DNA of 64,000 nucleotides, taken from positions 930,001 through 994,000 of the forward strand of contig CAWBTA010000015.1 of the NCBI GenBank assembly GCA_963791625.1. Direction: 5' to 3'. The stretch's first letter is position 1, and each line of letters begins with the position of its first letter. Shown piece by piece: positions 1 to 8,809 of the stretch. Made by a program: the position numbers and the translations under genes. The DNA is from JANMCE01 sp963791625. GTDB lineage: Bacteria; Actinomycetota; Acidimicrobiia; Acidimicrobiales; Ilumatobacteraceae. Below the pieces are notes generated by a model. The model worked only from the letters and a program-made list of their open reading frames with translations, had not been told where the DNA came from and made no database searches.

Positions 1-666
1 CTTGTCGACCGAGGCGGCGGGCCACATCTGGCGGACGAGCGACTTCACTTCTTCGGTCGAGTATTGGCGATTCGGCTTCGCAGTCGTCGTCGGAGCGGGC
101 TTAGCCGTGGTGGGTGTGGGCTTAGCCGTCGGGGCGGTCGACTTCGGGGCGGGCCTCGCGGTTGTCGCTACCGGTCTGGCCGTTGTAACCGCAGGTTTCG
201 CTGTCGTCGCAACGGGTTTCGCGGCCGCGGTAGCGGCAGGCTGCTGGTTGACGGGAACTGCATCGGGGAGCGACTGAATGTCGAAGGTCGTTGTGGTCTT
301 CTTCGAGACCTGGGCGGGAGCGACCGCAGCAGTCCGCGGTATGACTGCATCAGGGAGCGCCTCGATCGCCACGGCAGGAACCGTCGTGGCAGCGGTGGGC
401 ACCGGAGCGGGAAGTGTTGCGATCTCGGTAATGACCACGGTGGGGGGCAGGGTGCTGGGAGGTTGGGTGACAATGGGGGTCATGACCGCCACATCTTCTA
501 AGCCCGTGGTTTGGACCTTTACCGCCTTTCCACCAGAGAAGACGCGCAAAATCGGCACCAGAAGCGCGAAAAAGCCCACCAAGACGACGATGCGACCACC
601 CAGAGGGTGGCGCTGCAGCAGGGTTTGCGGCCGCCGCCGTGAGTATTCGTAACTGTCGTAGTCCAT
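1..666 (-). CDS. Membrane-anchored Pro/Thr/Ala-rich protein, N-terminal part (continues beyond window)
   Basis: The frame opens at an ATG ending at 666 and runs without a stop to the window edge (222 residues). Residues 1-25 are charged and Arg/Tyr-rich, residues 25-43 form one hydrophobic segment (RIVVLVGFFALLVPILRVF), and about 150 residues of Pro/Thr/Ala/Lys linker follow, with repeated AKP-TT and ARP-TT units. The last visible stretch (EEVKSLVRQMWPAASVDK) looks like the opening of a folded domain. In actinobacteria such a start often belongs to lysozyme/transglycosylase-like wall enzymes, but that domain lies outside the window, so the function is inference. The topology (short cytoplasmic tail, one helix, long linker) suggests an extracytoplasmic, wall-spanning protein. 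Several open frames on the other strand here are by-products of the GC-rich repeats. Confidence 0.6.
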   Translation of the reverse strand, partial: MDYDSYEYSRRRPQTLLQRHPLGGRIVVLVGFFALLVPILRVFSGGKAVKVQTTGLEDVAVMTPIVTQPPSTLPPTVVITEIATLPAPVPTAATTVPAVAIEALPDAVIPRTAAVAPAQVSKKTTTTFDIQSLPDAVPVNQQPAATAAAKPVATTAKPAVTTARPVATTARPAPKSTAPTAKPTPTTAKPAPTTTAKPNRQYSTEEVKSLVRQMWPAASVDK

Positions 667-857
667 AGCAATCGCCCTATGGTCTATACGGTTCGTAACG
701 AGAATGCAACACAGTACGGGTCAAGATACCCAGACGCGACCGTAGGGAGACAAGCGCCGCTCGTCTCCCATGCTCCGTCCTAGCAGGGGAAAGTCTCGCG
801 CATTCCGGCTCACCGCGGGCGGATATCGACCCGAAAGTTTCCCGGTCGGCACAGGTT

Positions 858-892
858 CGAAAACGAAGCAACCGGACCCTTTCGGACCCGGT
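858..892 (-). terminator. Rho-independent terminator after tRNA-Ser(GCT)
   Basis: On the minus strand, just after the tRNA 3' end, ACCGGGTCC and GGGTCCGGT pair over nine bases (two G.T) around a GAAA tetraloop (871-892). A T-rich tail with four consecutive T follows (858-870). Stem, tetraloop and T-tract match an intrinsic terminator. Confidence 0.7.
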
Positions 893-902
893 CATTCGTA
901 AT

Positions 903-992
903 TGGCGGAGACGGTGGGATTTGAACCCACGGTCCACTTGCGCAGACAACACCTTAGCAGGGTGCCCCATTCGGCCGCTCTGGCACGTCTCC
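903..992 (-). tRNA. tRNA-Ser (anticodon GCT)
   Basis: The acceptor stem is GGAGACG (986-992) pairing with CGTCTCC. The anticodon stem GCACC/GGTGT encloses loop CTGCTAA, which gives anticodon GCT (reads AGC/AGU). There is a long variable arm typical of class II serine tRNAs, a T arm with GGTTCAAATCC, discriminator G and an encoded CCA at 903-905. The length with CCA is 90 nt. The gap between this gene and the membrane protein (667-902) holds only the terminator above and no coding signal that I can see. Confidence 0.95.
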
Positions 993-1081
993 GCTGAAAA
1001 GCCTATCGGACTCGCCCCTCGCGCGGGAAAGACGTTTCTCCAGGGCCGAAAACCGGCCCCATCCACTAGAGTTGACGCCTC

Positions 1082-2659
1082 GTGGGTGCCATTCAAGTTA
1101 GTCATGTGTCGTGGCATCTGCCCGGCGGTCGTCAACTCCTCGACGATGTCAGTTTCCAGATCAACAACGGTGATCACACCGCGCTCATCGGCGCGAATGG
1201 CGCGGGCAAGACCTCGCTCATGCGTCTCATCAGTGGTGACGCCGACGGCTATGAAGGCACCATCGCCATCGATGGCCGGCTTGGAGTCATGCGCCAGTTG
1301 GTCGGATCTATCCGTGATGAGACGACCGTGCGCGACCTGTTCATCAGCCTGTCCACCTCTCGTGTCATCGACGCGGCGCGGTTCTTGGCCAAGGCCGAGG
1401 CGAACATGCACGACGACCCCATGGCCTACGCCGAAGCACTCGGCGAATGGGGTGAGGCTGGCGGTTACGACGCCGAGGTCTACTGGGATGCCACCGCGCA
1501 GCGCGTGATGGACCAGGACATGAGCGAGTTGGGCGGCCGCAAGCTGGCCACGTTCTCGGGTGGTGAACAAAAGCGGCTGGCGCTCGAATGTCTGCTGCGC
1601 GGCACGCATGACGTGTTGATGCTCGACGAACCCGACAACTTCCTCGACATTCCCGGCAAGCGGTGGCTCGAGGCCGAGATCGCGGCGTCACCCAAGACCA
1701 TCCTGTTCGTCAGCCATGATCGCGAGCTGTTAGCGGCTGCCGCCACCAAACTGGTGACGGTCGAGCCTTCGGGCACCTGGACGCACCACGGCAACTTCGC
1801 CGGCTACCACGAGGCCCGCGAAGCCCGCATGATCAAGATGGAAAAGGACCGCTCGCTTTACGACGAAGAGCTCGAGCGTCTCACCGAATATGTGAAGCTG
1901 ATGCGCATCCGTTCCAAGCAGTCGATGTCGTTTGCGCCGAAGTTGGCCGCCGCCGAATCGAAGCTGCGCCAGTTTGTGGAACGCACGCCAGAACCACCTG
2001 AGGAGATTCGCGAGCATCAGGTGAAGATGCAGCTGCGTGGCGCCCGCACCGGCAAGAAGGCCGTCATGATCGAAGGCCTCGAGTTAGCCGGTCTCACTGA
2101 TGCGTTCTCCACCGAGTTCTGGTTAGGTGACCGCGTTGCGGTGCTCGGAGCCAACGGAGCGGGCAAGAGTCACTTCCTACGCCTCATGGCCGGTGACCAG
2201 TCCGTGGTGCACGAAGGCTCCGTTCGCCTCGGAGCGTCAGTCATCGCCGGTCACTTCAACCAGACCCACGATCAGCCCGAGTTGCGCGGCAAGATCCTCA
2301 TTGACATTCTGGCCGAGTACAATCAGATCCGTGCGGCCGCAATGGGCCGGCTTCGTCGCTACGGTCTGTCGAAGCAGGCCGAGCAGGAGTTCGAAACGCT
2401 GTCCGGCGGACAGCAGGCCCGCTTCCAGATCCTGTTACTGGAACTGGAAGGGGCCACGCTGTTGTTGCTCGATGAGCCGACCGACAACCTCGACATCATG
2501 TCGGCCGAAGCCCTGGAAGATGCCCTTACCGAATTCGAAGGCACCATCGTCACCGTCACTCACGACCGGTGGTTCCTGAAGAACTTCGACCGCTTCATCG
2601 TCTTCAACGAAGACTGCAGCGTCAGCGACCTCCTCGAAGCTCCGCCGCTGTATCGCTAG
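1082..2659 (+). CDS. ABC-F family ATP-binding protein (soluble tandem ABC ATPase)
   Basis: Two complete ABC ATPase domains lie in one 525-residue chain with no membrane segment, which defines the ABC-F class (translation factors or ribosome-protection proteins rather than transporters). Domain 1 has Walker A GANGAGKT (37-44), signature SGGEQKRL (about 158-165) and Walker B LMLDEPDNFLD (about 178-188). Domain 2 has Walker A GANGAGKS (about 356-363), signature SGGQQARF (about 440) and Walker B LLLDEPTDNLD (about 462-472). A charged linker with helical EERLTEYVKLMRIRS-like sequence joins them. The start is a GTG with no strong ribosome binding site, so it could shift by a few codons. The gene ends inside the 3' end of the convergent terC gene (38-bp overlap). 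Whether it confers antibiotic protection or acts as a housekeeping factor cannot be told from sequence. Confidence 0.9.
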   Translation: MGAIQVSHVSWHLPGGRQLLDDVSFQINNGDHTALIGANGAGKTSLMRLISGDADGYEGTIAIDGRLGVMRQLVGSIRDETTVRDLFISLSTSRVIDAARFLAKAEANMHDDPMAYAEALGEWGEAGGYDAEVYWDATAQRVMDQDMSELGGRKLATFSGGEQKRLALECLLRGTHDVLMLDEPDNFLDIPGKRWLEAEIAASPKTILFVSHDRELLAAAATKLVTVEPSGTWTHHGNFAGYHEAREARMIKMEKDRSLYDEELERLTEYVKLMRIRSKQSMSFAPKLAAAESKLRQFVERTPEPPEEIREHQVKMQLRGARTGKKAVMIEGLELAGLTDAFSTEFWLGDRVAVLGANGAGKSHFLRLMAGDQSVVHEGSVRLGASVIAGHFNQTHDQPELRGKILIDILAEYNQIRAAAMGRLRRYGLSKQAEQEFETLSGGQQARFQILLLELEGATLLLLDEPTDNLDIMSAEALEDALTEFEGTIVTVTHDRWFLKNFDRFIVFNEDCSVSDLLEAPPLYR

Positions 2660-3620
2660 GGCTTCCCGCCCGGGCTGCTTCGACCTGTTTGGTCTTGCGT
2701 TCGCTCGCCACAACAGCGACCACGAGGATGGCGAGAATCAGGCCCAGCGACACGTACGTGTTGACGTGGATCCAGTGGCTGGCGGTCATCTTGATGCCGA
2801 CCAGGACCAGGATGCCGCCGAGCGCGTGGGACAGATAGTGGAAGCGCTGGCGAGCATTCGCCAGCAGGAAGTACATCGCTCGTAGACCAAGAATCGCGAA
2901 AGCGTTGGCGGAGAAGACGATAAACGGCTCCTTCGAGACGGCGAGTACGGCAGGAACCGAATCGACCGCGAAGAGCAGGTCGGTCATCTCCACCACAACG
3001 AGCGCGGCGAGCAACGGAGTGGCCGCACGACGACCGTTGAGGCGGGTGAAGAAGTTGTGGTTCTCGATGGTGTCAGTGACGGGCATGAAGCGTCGAAGCA
3101 ACCCGAGCCCAGTGGTCTTTACCTCGGTCTCCTCGTCGTCACGGTGGCGGATAATCTTCAGGCCGGTGTAAACGAGGAACAGACCAAAGATCAGCAACAA
3201 CCACCAGAACCGATCAATCAACGTTGTTCCGACGAGGATGAAGACGAAACGCATCGCGAGCGCACCGAAGATGCCCCAGAACAGCACGCGGTGCTGGTAC
3301 TTCAACGGGATCGCGAGCGACGAAAAGACGATCGACCAGACGAACACGTTGTCAACACTGAGCGACTTCTCGATCAGATAGCCGGAAAGGTATTCGCTGA
3401 ACGCTGCACCACCGAACTGCCACGCGATGAGGCCAGAGAATGCGAGCCCACACGCTATCCAGACGGCGGTCTCGGCGAGTGCCTCTTTGGGCGACGTTTC
3501 GTGATCGTCGCGATGACGCATGAGGTCTATAGCCAACATGACGGCGATGAGCGCGGCGAGACCGATCCACATCCAGGGCTGAATGTCGAGGTTTACGAAG
3601 GACGATGCGGCAACAAGCAT
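2622..3620 (-). CDS. TerC family integral membrane protein (likely Mn2+ exporter)
   Basis: A 332-residue polytopic protein with about eight hydrophobic segments. The diagnostic TerC motif EMTDLLFAVDSVPAVLAV lies in the second half, and an acidic SLSVDNVFVW motif lies in the first half. TerC proteins (Alx, MeeF/MeeY, YkoY) are manganese exporters involved in metalation of secreted proteins. I chose the ATG at 3620 (MLVAASSFVNLDIQPW) rather than the longer frame from 3788, because the upstream stretch is a riboswitch leader, not coding sequence. A manganese riboswitch in front supports the manganese role. The 3' end overlaps the convergent ABC-F gene by 38 bp. Confidence 0.92.
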   Translation of the reverse strand: MLVAASSFVNLDIQPWMWIGLAALIAVMLAIDLMRHRDDHETSPKEALAETAVWIACGLAFSGLIAWQFGGAAFSEYLSGYLIEKSLSVDNVFVWSIVFSSLAIPLKYQHRVLFWGIFGALAMRFVFILVGTTLIDRFWWLLLIFGLFLVYTGLKIIRHRDDEETEVKTTGLGLLRRFMPVTDTIENHNFFTRLNGRRAATPLLAALVVVEMTDLLFAVDSVPAVLAVSKEPFIVFSANAFAILGLRAMYFLLANARQRFHYLSHALGGILVLVGIKMTASHWIHVNTYVSLGLILAILVVAVVASERKTKQVEAARAGSPSDTAAELRGGR

Positions 3621-3629
3621 TGGGGATCT

Positions 3630-3750
3630 CCGGTGACGTTGGGTGCGTACCGAAGGTCTCTCCCACTCGCCGTAGCGAGCTACCCGACCCGGGCCCAGGG
3701 GCCGTGTTGACGAATCGGACTGGCACGAATGCCCGGGATACTCCCCTTCA
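3630..3750 (-). promoter_or_regulatory. yybP-ykoY (manganese) riboswitch leader of terC
   Basis: Read on the minus strand, the leader carries the class hallmarks in order: GGGGAGTA (3739-3746), a GTCAACACG segment, and GGGAGAGACCTTCGGTACG close to 3651-3668. Between them are complementary arms (CCCGGGC and GCCCGGG). The arrangement matches the actinobacterial form of the yybP-ykoY element, which binds Mn2+ and turns on exporters such as TerC. It ends about 10-20 nt before the terC ATG, so control is probably by access to the ribosome binding site or by termination. The limits are approximate. Confidence 0.85.
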
Positions 3751-3917
3751 TGTTCCGCTAAGTGTACCTTCAAAACCGCCAATTTCAAGCGGTTTCATGG
3801 CCTACGGCCCAAAGCCCGCAGAAACGCAGGTCAATCACGACCGTTCTCGACGCAAGCCCCTGCTATCTATGTCGTAAGGTACCAAACGAACATCATTCCC
3901 CGTGAGGAAGGATCGAT

Positions 3918-5195
3918 ATGACTATCGCCGCGCCCGGTCCGTCCGACGCCAACATCGTTGACCATGACACGTTTGTGGGTGGCTTCCCACACGCCACGTT
4001 CGAGCGCCTCCGCAAGCAGGACCCGGTGTCGTGGTGGGACGAACCCGACGGCTCCGGCTTCTGGGCGGTCACGCGCTACCACGACCTGCTCGCCGTCAGC
4101 CGTGACACCAAAACGTTCTCCAGCGCGCAGGGCATCACGCTGGAGGAGATGGAGCCAGCGGACTTCGAGGCGCGTCGCAACATGATGGAATACGACTCCC
4201 CCGAACACACGCGGTATCGCCGACTCGTCTCCAAGCCGTTCAGTCGGCGCGAAGTGATGGCCTATGAAAACGGCATCCGCTTGTTGGCTCGCGCCGTGGT
4301 GGATGAAACCCTCCCTCCGAACGCCACCACCTCGCTCGACTTTACCGAGGCCATCGCCAAGCAATTACCGATGCGCATGTTGGGACGCCTGCTCGGTGTA
4401 CCCGATGAGGATGGCCCGTGGTTGGTGGAGCGCGGCGACGCACTGCTCGGAAACTTCGACCCCGACATGACCGAGCACCCGGTCGGACTGGTGGACACCG
4501 AAGAGTTTTCGGCCATGCCGTTCCGCTCCCCCGCCGGTATCGACCTGTACCGCTATGCCGAGCAGCAGGCCATCATGCGCCGCGAACATCCGACTGATGA
4601 CGTCATCACCGATCTGCTGGCGCCGACCATCGATGGCGAGCAACTCAGCGAGCGGGACTTCAAGAACTTCTTCGTGCTCCTGGTCGGAGCCGGCAACGAC
4701 ACCACTCGCTACACGATGGCGCACGGCATGCAGGCGCTGGCTGAACATCCCGATCAGATGCAAAGGCTCACCAACGCCATCGGCAACGGCGACACCGAAA
4801 CCGTGAGCCGTGCCGTCGAGGAGATCCTGCGCTGGGGCACCGTCACCATGCACTTCCGGCGAACGGCAACCGTCGACACCGAGCTGCATGGCCGCCACAT
4901 CAAAGCTGGCGACAAGGTCGTCATCTGGTTCACTTCGGCCAACTACGACGACGAGGTGTTCGACGATCCGTACGCGTTCAACATCGATCGCACCCCCAAT
5001 GATCACGTCGCCTTCGGGCTGAAGAGCCCGCACCTCTGCCTCGGCTCACACCTGGCCCGACTCGAAATACGCGTGCTGCTCGAAGAGTTGCTGCCCCGCG
5101 TCCAATCGGCCGAGCTAACCGGCCCGGTCGATCGCCTGCGGTCGAACTTCATCAGGGGCATCAAACATCTGCCCATGACATTCACCACCCGTTAG
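3918..5195 (+). CDS. Cytochrome P450
   Basis: A 425-residue soluble bacterial P450. The I-helix oxygen motif is GAGNDTTR (257-264), the K-helix ExxR is EEILR (301-305), and the heme loop is FGLKSPHLCLG (366-376) with cysteine 374 as axial ligand. The loop has the longer spacing seen in CYP125/CYP142-like enzymes (FGGTGTHYCLG), but the glycine normally four residues before Cys is Ser, which is unusual. A GAGGAAGG ribosome binding site precedes the ATG. P450s of this type hydroxylate steroids, fatty acids or other hydrophobic substrates using ferredoxin. No ferredoxin or reductase gene lies nearby, and the substrate is not predictable. The next gene, a copper lipoprotein, starts 57 bp downstream. 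Confidence 0.92.
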   Translation: MTIAAPGPSDANIVDHDTFVGGFPHATFERLRKQDPVSWWDEPDGSGFWAVTRYHDLLAVSRDTKTFSSAQGITLEEMEPADFEARRNMMEYDSPEHTRYRRLVSKPFSRREVMAYENGIRLLARAVVDETLPPNATTSLDFTEAIAKQLPMRMLGRLLGVPDEDGPWLVERGDALLGNFDPDMTEHPVGLVDTEEFSAMPFRSPAGIDLYRYAEQQAIMRREHPTDDVITDLLAPTIDGEQLSERDFKNFFVLLVGAGNDTTRYTMAHGMQALAEHPDQMQRLTNAIGNGDTETVSRAVEEILRWGTVTMHFRRTATVDTELHGRHIKAGDKVVIWFTSANYDDEVFDDPYAFNIDRTPNDHVAFGLKSPHLCLGSHLARLEIRVLLEELLPRVQSAELTGPVDRLRSNFIRGIKHLPMTFTTR

Positions 5196-5251
5196 CGGTT
5201 AGAGAGCTCTACCGAGAGACAAACGGCCCGACCGGGCATAGCCTTGGCCGT

Positions 5252-6883
5252 ATGCAAAGTCGCCGGCGGTTGATTCTCGGGGTTGGATTGATCGGCATTC
5301 TGGCGGCGTGTTCGACCGGTGCCACCAAGACTTCAGCGCCACAAGCCCCGGCAACGAAGGCTGCACTCGCAAGCAGCCTCCTGCCGGGTTCGTCAGCTCC
5401 AACCACGCTGCCGACGACCAAGATGGAAGTGACCACGTCCACGGCTGCAACGCCGGCGACAACGACCACGACGGTGGCCGCCAGTACCGATGACGCGCCG
5501 ATCGCCGGTGCAACCAGATACACCTTCACGTACGGACCGATCGAGGTGAAGTCCGGCCAGAACAACATTGCGTTCAGCTCCGGTGCGGTTCCGAAACCGC
5601 CGGTCGACGGATTCATCGTGCGGATGAAGCCCGACATCCAACGCGCCGACAAGACGATTCCGCGGGTCGATGAAATCCATCTCCATCATGGTGTGTGGGT
5701 AAATGCATCGGGCAAAACAGCTGGCGGTGGGCGCGCGCTTGATCTGTTCATGGCGGCGGGTGAAGAAAAGACCATCACCACCATGCCTGCCGGATATGGC
5801 TATCCGTATACCACCGGCGATCAATGGATCATCAACTACATGATCCATAACCTCAACCAGGAACCCGAACCGATTTGGATCACCTACGACCTTGATGTCA
5901 TCCCCGCATCGTCGGCGCCGTCCACCATAAAGGCGGTACGACCCATCTGGATGGACGTGCAGGCGGGCAACCGTTACCCCGTATTCGACGTGATGAAGGA
6001 CTCTGGCACGGCCGGGGTCTTCACCTATCCGAACGACGCCACCGAGCCCTATAACGGCGGAGCGAAGCTCAACGAGTGGACCGCTGATCGTGACATCACC
6101 TTGGTCAGTACCGCCGGACACCTGCATCCCGGCGGCCTCTACACCGAGCTCAACGTGAAGCGAGGCGACGCCACCGTGCCGCTCTTCCGTTCCGAAGCGA
6201 AATACTTCGAGCCGGCCGGGCCGGTGTCGTGGGACTTGGCCATGACCGCTACGCCACCTACGTGGCGGGCCACCATCAAGGCTGGCGACACCTTGAACGT
6301 CTCAGCCACGTATGAGACCAAGCTGGCGTCGTGGTACGAGTCGATGGGGATCATGGTGGTGTGGGCGGTGGAAGGCAGTGATGGGCCCGATCCCTTCACG
6401 ACCACGGTGGCCGTACCTGGTGCCCTCACCCACGGGCAGCTTGCGGAGAACCGGAACCATGGTGGCGAGGCCACTGACCTTCCCGACGCCACGACCTACG
6501 CGTCGCAGCCGGCGCTACCCACTGTTCCGATCGCCAGTTGGATCTATGCCCAGGGCGATCTGCACGTTGGCCAAAACGTGGTGCCGACTGTGAAGCCCGG
6601 CCAGACCATTACGTTCGACAATCTCGATGCACCACTCGACAACGGGCAGTGGCACACCATCACGTCCTGCAAGGCGCCGTGCAACAAAACGACCGGCATT
6701 GCTTACCCGCTCGCCGATGGTCCGGTGATCTTCGATAGCGGCCAACTCGGAACCGCTGGGGTGCCGACTGCAAACCGCACCACCTGGACCACTCCGGCCG
6801 ATCTTCCGTCAGGTACGTACACCTACTTCTGTCGCATTCACCCCAAGATGCGCGGCGCGTTCCGCGTGGACTCCATCAGCTGA
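5252..6883 (+). CDS. Exported lipoprotein with C-terminal blue-copper (cupredoxin) domain
   Basis: A 543-residue protein with a lipoprotein signal peptide: Arg-rich start, hydrophobic core and lipobox LAAC with Cys20. A Thr/Ala/Pro linker (about 25-85) follows. The middle part contains His-rich segments EIHLHHGVW (about 139-147) and HLHPGG (about 290-295) on a beta-rich scaffold. This recalls copper-dependent monooxygenase or DOMON-like folds, but I cannot place it in a named family. The C-terminus is a cupredoxin: His468 (WHTITSC) plus FCRIHPKM with Cys527, His530 and Met533, the spacing of amicyanin-type type-1 copper sites. It is probably a membrane-tethered extracytoplasmic electron carrier or copper enzyme. 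It follows the P450 gene with a 56-bp gap and may be co-transcribed. Confidence 0.75.
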   Translation: MQSRRRLILGVGLIGILAACSTGATKTSAPQAPATKAALASSLLPGSSAPTTLPTTKMEVTTSTAATPATTTTTVAASTDDAPIAGATRYTFTYGPIEVKSGQNNIAFSSGAVPKPPVDGFIVRMKPDIQRADKTIPRVDEIHLHHGVWVNASGKTAGGGRALDLFMAAGEEKTITTMPAGYGYPYTTGDQWIINYMIHNLNQEPEPIWITYDLDVIPASSAPSTIKAVRPIWMDVQAGNRYPVFDVMKDSGTAGVFTYPNDATEPYNGGAKLNEWTADRDITLVSTAGHLHPGGLYTELNVKRGDATVPLFRSEAKYFEPAGPVSWDLAMTATPPTWRATIKAGDTLNVSATYETKLASWYESMGIMVVWAVEGSDGPDPFTTTVAVPGALTHGQLAENRNHGGEATDLPDATTYASQPALPTVPIASWIYAQGDLHVGQNVVPTVKPGQTITFDNLDAPLDNGQWHTITSCKAPCNKTTGIAYPLADGPVIFDSGQLGTAGVPTANRTTWTTPADLPSGTYTYFCRIHPKMRGAFRVDSIS

Positions 6884-6922
6884 GCACTTGCGCATCACGT
6901 CTGACCACGATTGGATCGTGCG

Positions 6923-8758
6923 ATGTCTTCCCACGCAGCCGTCGGGCTGCAACCGCACCACGACGGCTCCGTTTTGTACCTTCCCGAGCCTGCTCCTGCG
7001 CTTGGTTCGACCTTTGACGTGTTGGTCCACGTCCCGGCCGCAGCTTGGTGCGAACAGCTTTGGGTGCGCACACTTTGGGACGGTGAACCCATCCATCACG
7101 AAGCGGTCATTGATCGAACCGACGACACGGGAACCTGGTGGCGGGCAGCACTCATGGTGCGTCATGAGATCACTCCATACCGGTTTACGTTGGTGGGCGG
7201 CGCAGCTCCGTATCGGGTGCTGAACGGCGTTGGAGTGCATCACCGTGATGTGGTCGATGCCTTCGATTTTCGAGTGTCCAGCGCGACTCTCGCGCCCACG
7301 TGGCTTCGCGATGCAGTGGTGTATCAGATCTTTCCTGATCGCTTTGCCCGGGCCGGTGGTGAATGGGAGGCGCCGTCGTGGGCCGTGAAGTGTGCGTGGT
7401 CCGACGAGGTGGAGGCCGACGGTTCGATGGCTGTGCGGCAGGTGTTCGGCGGCGATCTCGACGGCATCGTCGCACGGCTCGATCATCTGGCGCAGCTCGG
7501 TGTGAATGTGATCTACCTCACGCCGTTCTTTCCGGCCGAGTCATCCCATCGGTACAACGCATCGAGCTTCGATCATGTCGACCCGCTGCTTGGCGGGGAC
7601 GCGGCACTGGCGCGGCTCACGGCCGCCGCGCATCAGCGTGGCATTCGGCTCGTCGCCGACCTGACTACGAATCACACCGGCGATACGCACGAGTGGTTCG
7701 TTCGAGCGCTCAACGACGCCGCTTCGGATGAACGCAGCTTCTACCTTTTCGACGAAGGCACGACGGAGACCTACGAGTGTTGGAATGGCTATCCGACGCT
7801 TCCGAAGCTCGATCATCAGTCCCCCGCATTGCGCGAACGTCTGGTGACCGGATCCGACTCGGTAATGGCCAAGTGGTTGCGGCCACCATTCAATATCGAC
7901 GGTTGGCGGGTGGATGCAGCCAACACGACGGGCCGCGTGCGTACGGTCGATATCTGCCACGACGTGGCCCGCGCCATGCGCGCCGCGACAACCGCAATCA
8001 ACCCCGATGCCTACCTTGTGGCCGAGCACTGCTACGACGCCGGCCACGACCTCAATGGTGATGGCTGGCACGGCACCATGAACTACAGCGGGTTCACCCG
8101 GCCGGTGTGGTCATGGCTGGCTTCGGGCCAGGGCGCACCGCAACCCATGAGCGGCACACCAGCACCCACACCCCGCATCGATGCCGCTGCAGCAGCGATG
8201 ATGATGCGAGAGCAGATGGCCCGGGCGCCGTGGCGCTCGTGGGCGGCCAGCTTCACCCTGCTCGGCTCGCACGACACGGCTCGCATAGCATCCGTCGCGG
8301 CCTCGCCCGCCGAGCAGATCGTGGCCGTCGGGCTGCTCATGACGTACCCGGGTGTGCCCATGATCTTTTCTGGCGATGAGGTTGGCGTGCATGGCGAGGA
8401 CGGCAACACATGCCGCCAACCGTTCCCGTGGGATACGACCTCGTGGGACCACGAGTTGTACGGCGCCTATCGAGATCTCATCGCCCTGCGCCGATCGTGC
8501 GACGCACTACAAGAAGGTGGCCTGCGTTGGCTAGTCGCCGACGGCGACGCGCTGGTCTTCCTGCGCGAGACCAACACCGAGCGGGTACTGGTGCATGCGG
8601 CCCGCGCCGCACACGGTGTCGTTTCGATCGATGCCGTTGCCCTCGGCGCTAGGTTGCTCGATCCCCTGCTCACCCACGATGCCCTCGACGGCGAGCGCGG
8701 GGTGGTCGAGCTGACCGCCAACGGTCCATCGTTGCGGGTCTGGCGACTTCGACCGTAG
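6923..8758 (+). CDS. GH13 family glycosidase (alpha-amylase/neopullulanase-like)
   Basis: A 611-residue protein with an N-terminal beta-sandwich (about 1-120, CBM34-like) followed by a TIM-barrel GH13 catalytic domain. Conserved regions are visible: VVYQIFPDRFA at the barrel start, ADLTTNHTGD, WRVDAAN with nucleophile Asp331, VAEHC with acid/base Glu368, and GSHDTAR with Asp451. No signal peptide is seen, so it acts in the cytoplasm on imported malto-oligosaccharides, cyclodextrins or glycogen-derived chains. I prefer the ATG at 6923 (MSSHAAVGLQ) over an upstream TTG. It stands alone with no sugar transporter nearby. Confidence 0.88.
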   Translation: MSSHAAVGLQPHHDGSVLYLPEPAPALGSTFDVLVHVPAAAWCEQLWVRTLWDGEPIHHEAVIDRTDDTGTWWRAALMVRHEITPYRFTLVGGAAPYRVLNGVGVHHRDVVDAFDFRVSSATLAPTWLRDAVVYQIFPDRFARAGGEWEAPSWAVKCAWSDEVEADGSMAVRQVFGGDLDGIVARLDHLAQLGVNVIYLTPFFPAESSHRYNASSFDHVDPLLGGDAALARLTAAAHQRGIRLVADLTTNHTGDTHEWFVRALNDAASDERSFYLFDEGTTETYECWNGYPTLPKLDHQSPALRERLVTGSDSVMAKWLRPPFNIDGWRVDAANTTGRVRTVDICHDVARAMRAATTAINPDAYLVAEHCYDAGHDLNGDGWHGTMNYSGFTRPVWSWLASGQGAPQPMSGTPAPTPRIDAAAAAMMMREQMARAPWRSWAASFTLLGSHDTARIASVAASPAEQIVAVGLLMTYPGVPMIFSGDEVGVHGEDGNTCRQPFPWDTTSWDHELYGAYRDLIALRRSCDALQEGGLRWLVADGDALVFLRETNTERVLVHAARAAHGVVSIDAVALGARLLDPLLTHDALDGERGVVELTANGPSLRVWRLRP

Positions 8759-8809
8759 AGACGGACGGGCGCGTGAACGCTTGCGTGGAATGTGAGTACC
8801 TTGGTCGCC

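Noticed and set aside
3057..3710. Long plus-strand frame of about 217 codons over terC
   Set aside because: Antisense to a clear TerC protein and its riboswitch; sequence is charged, repetitive and family-less.
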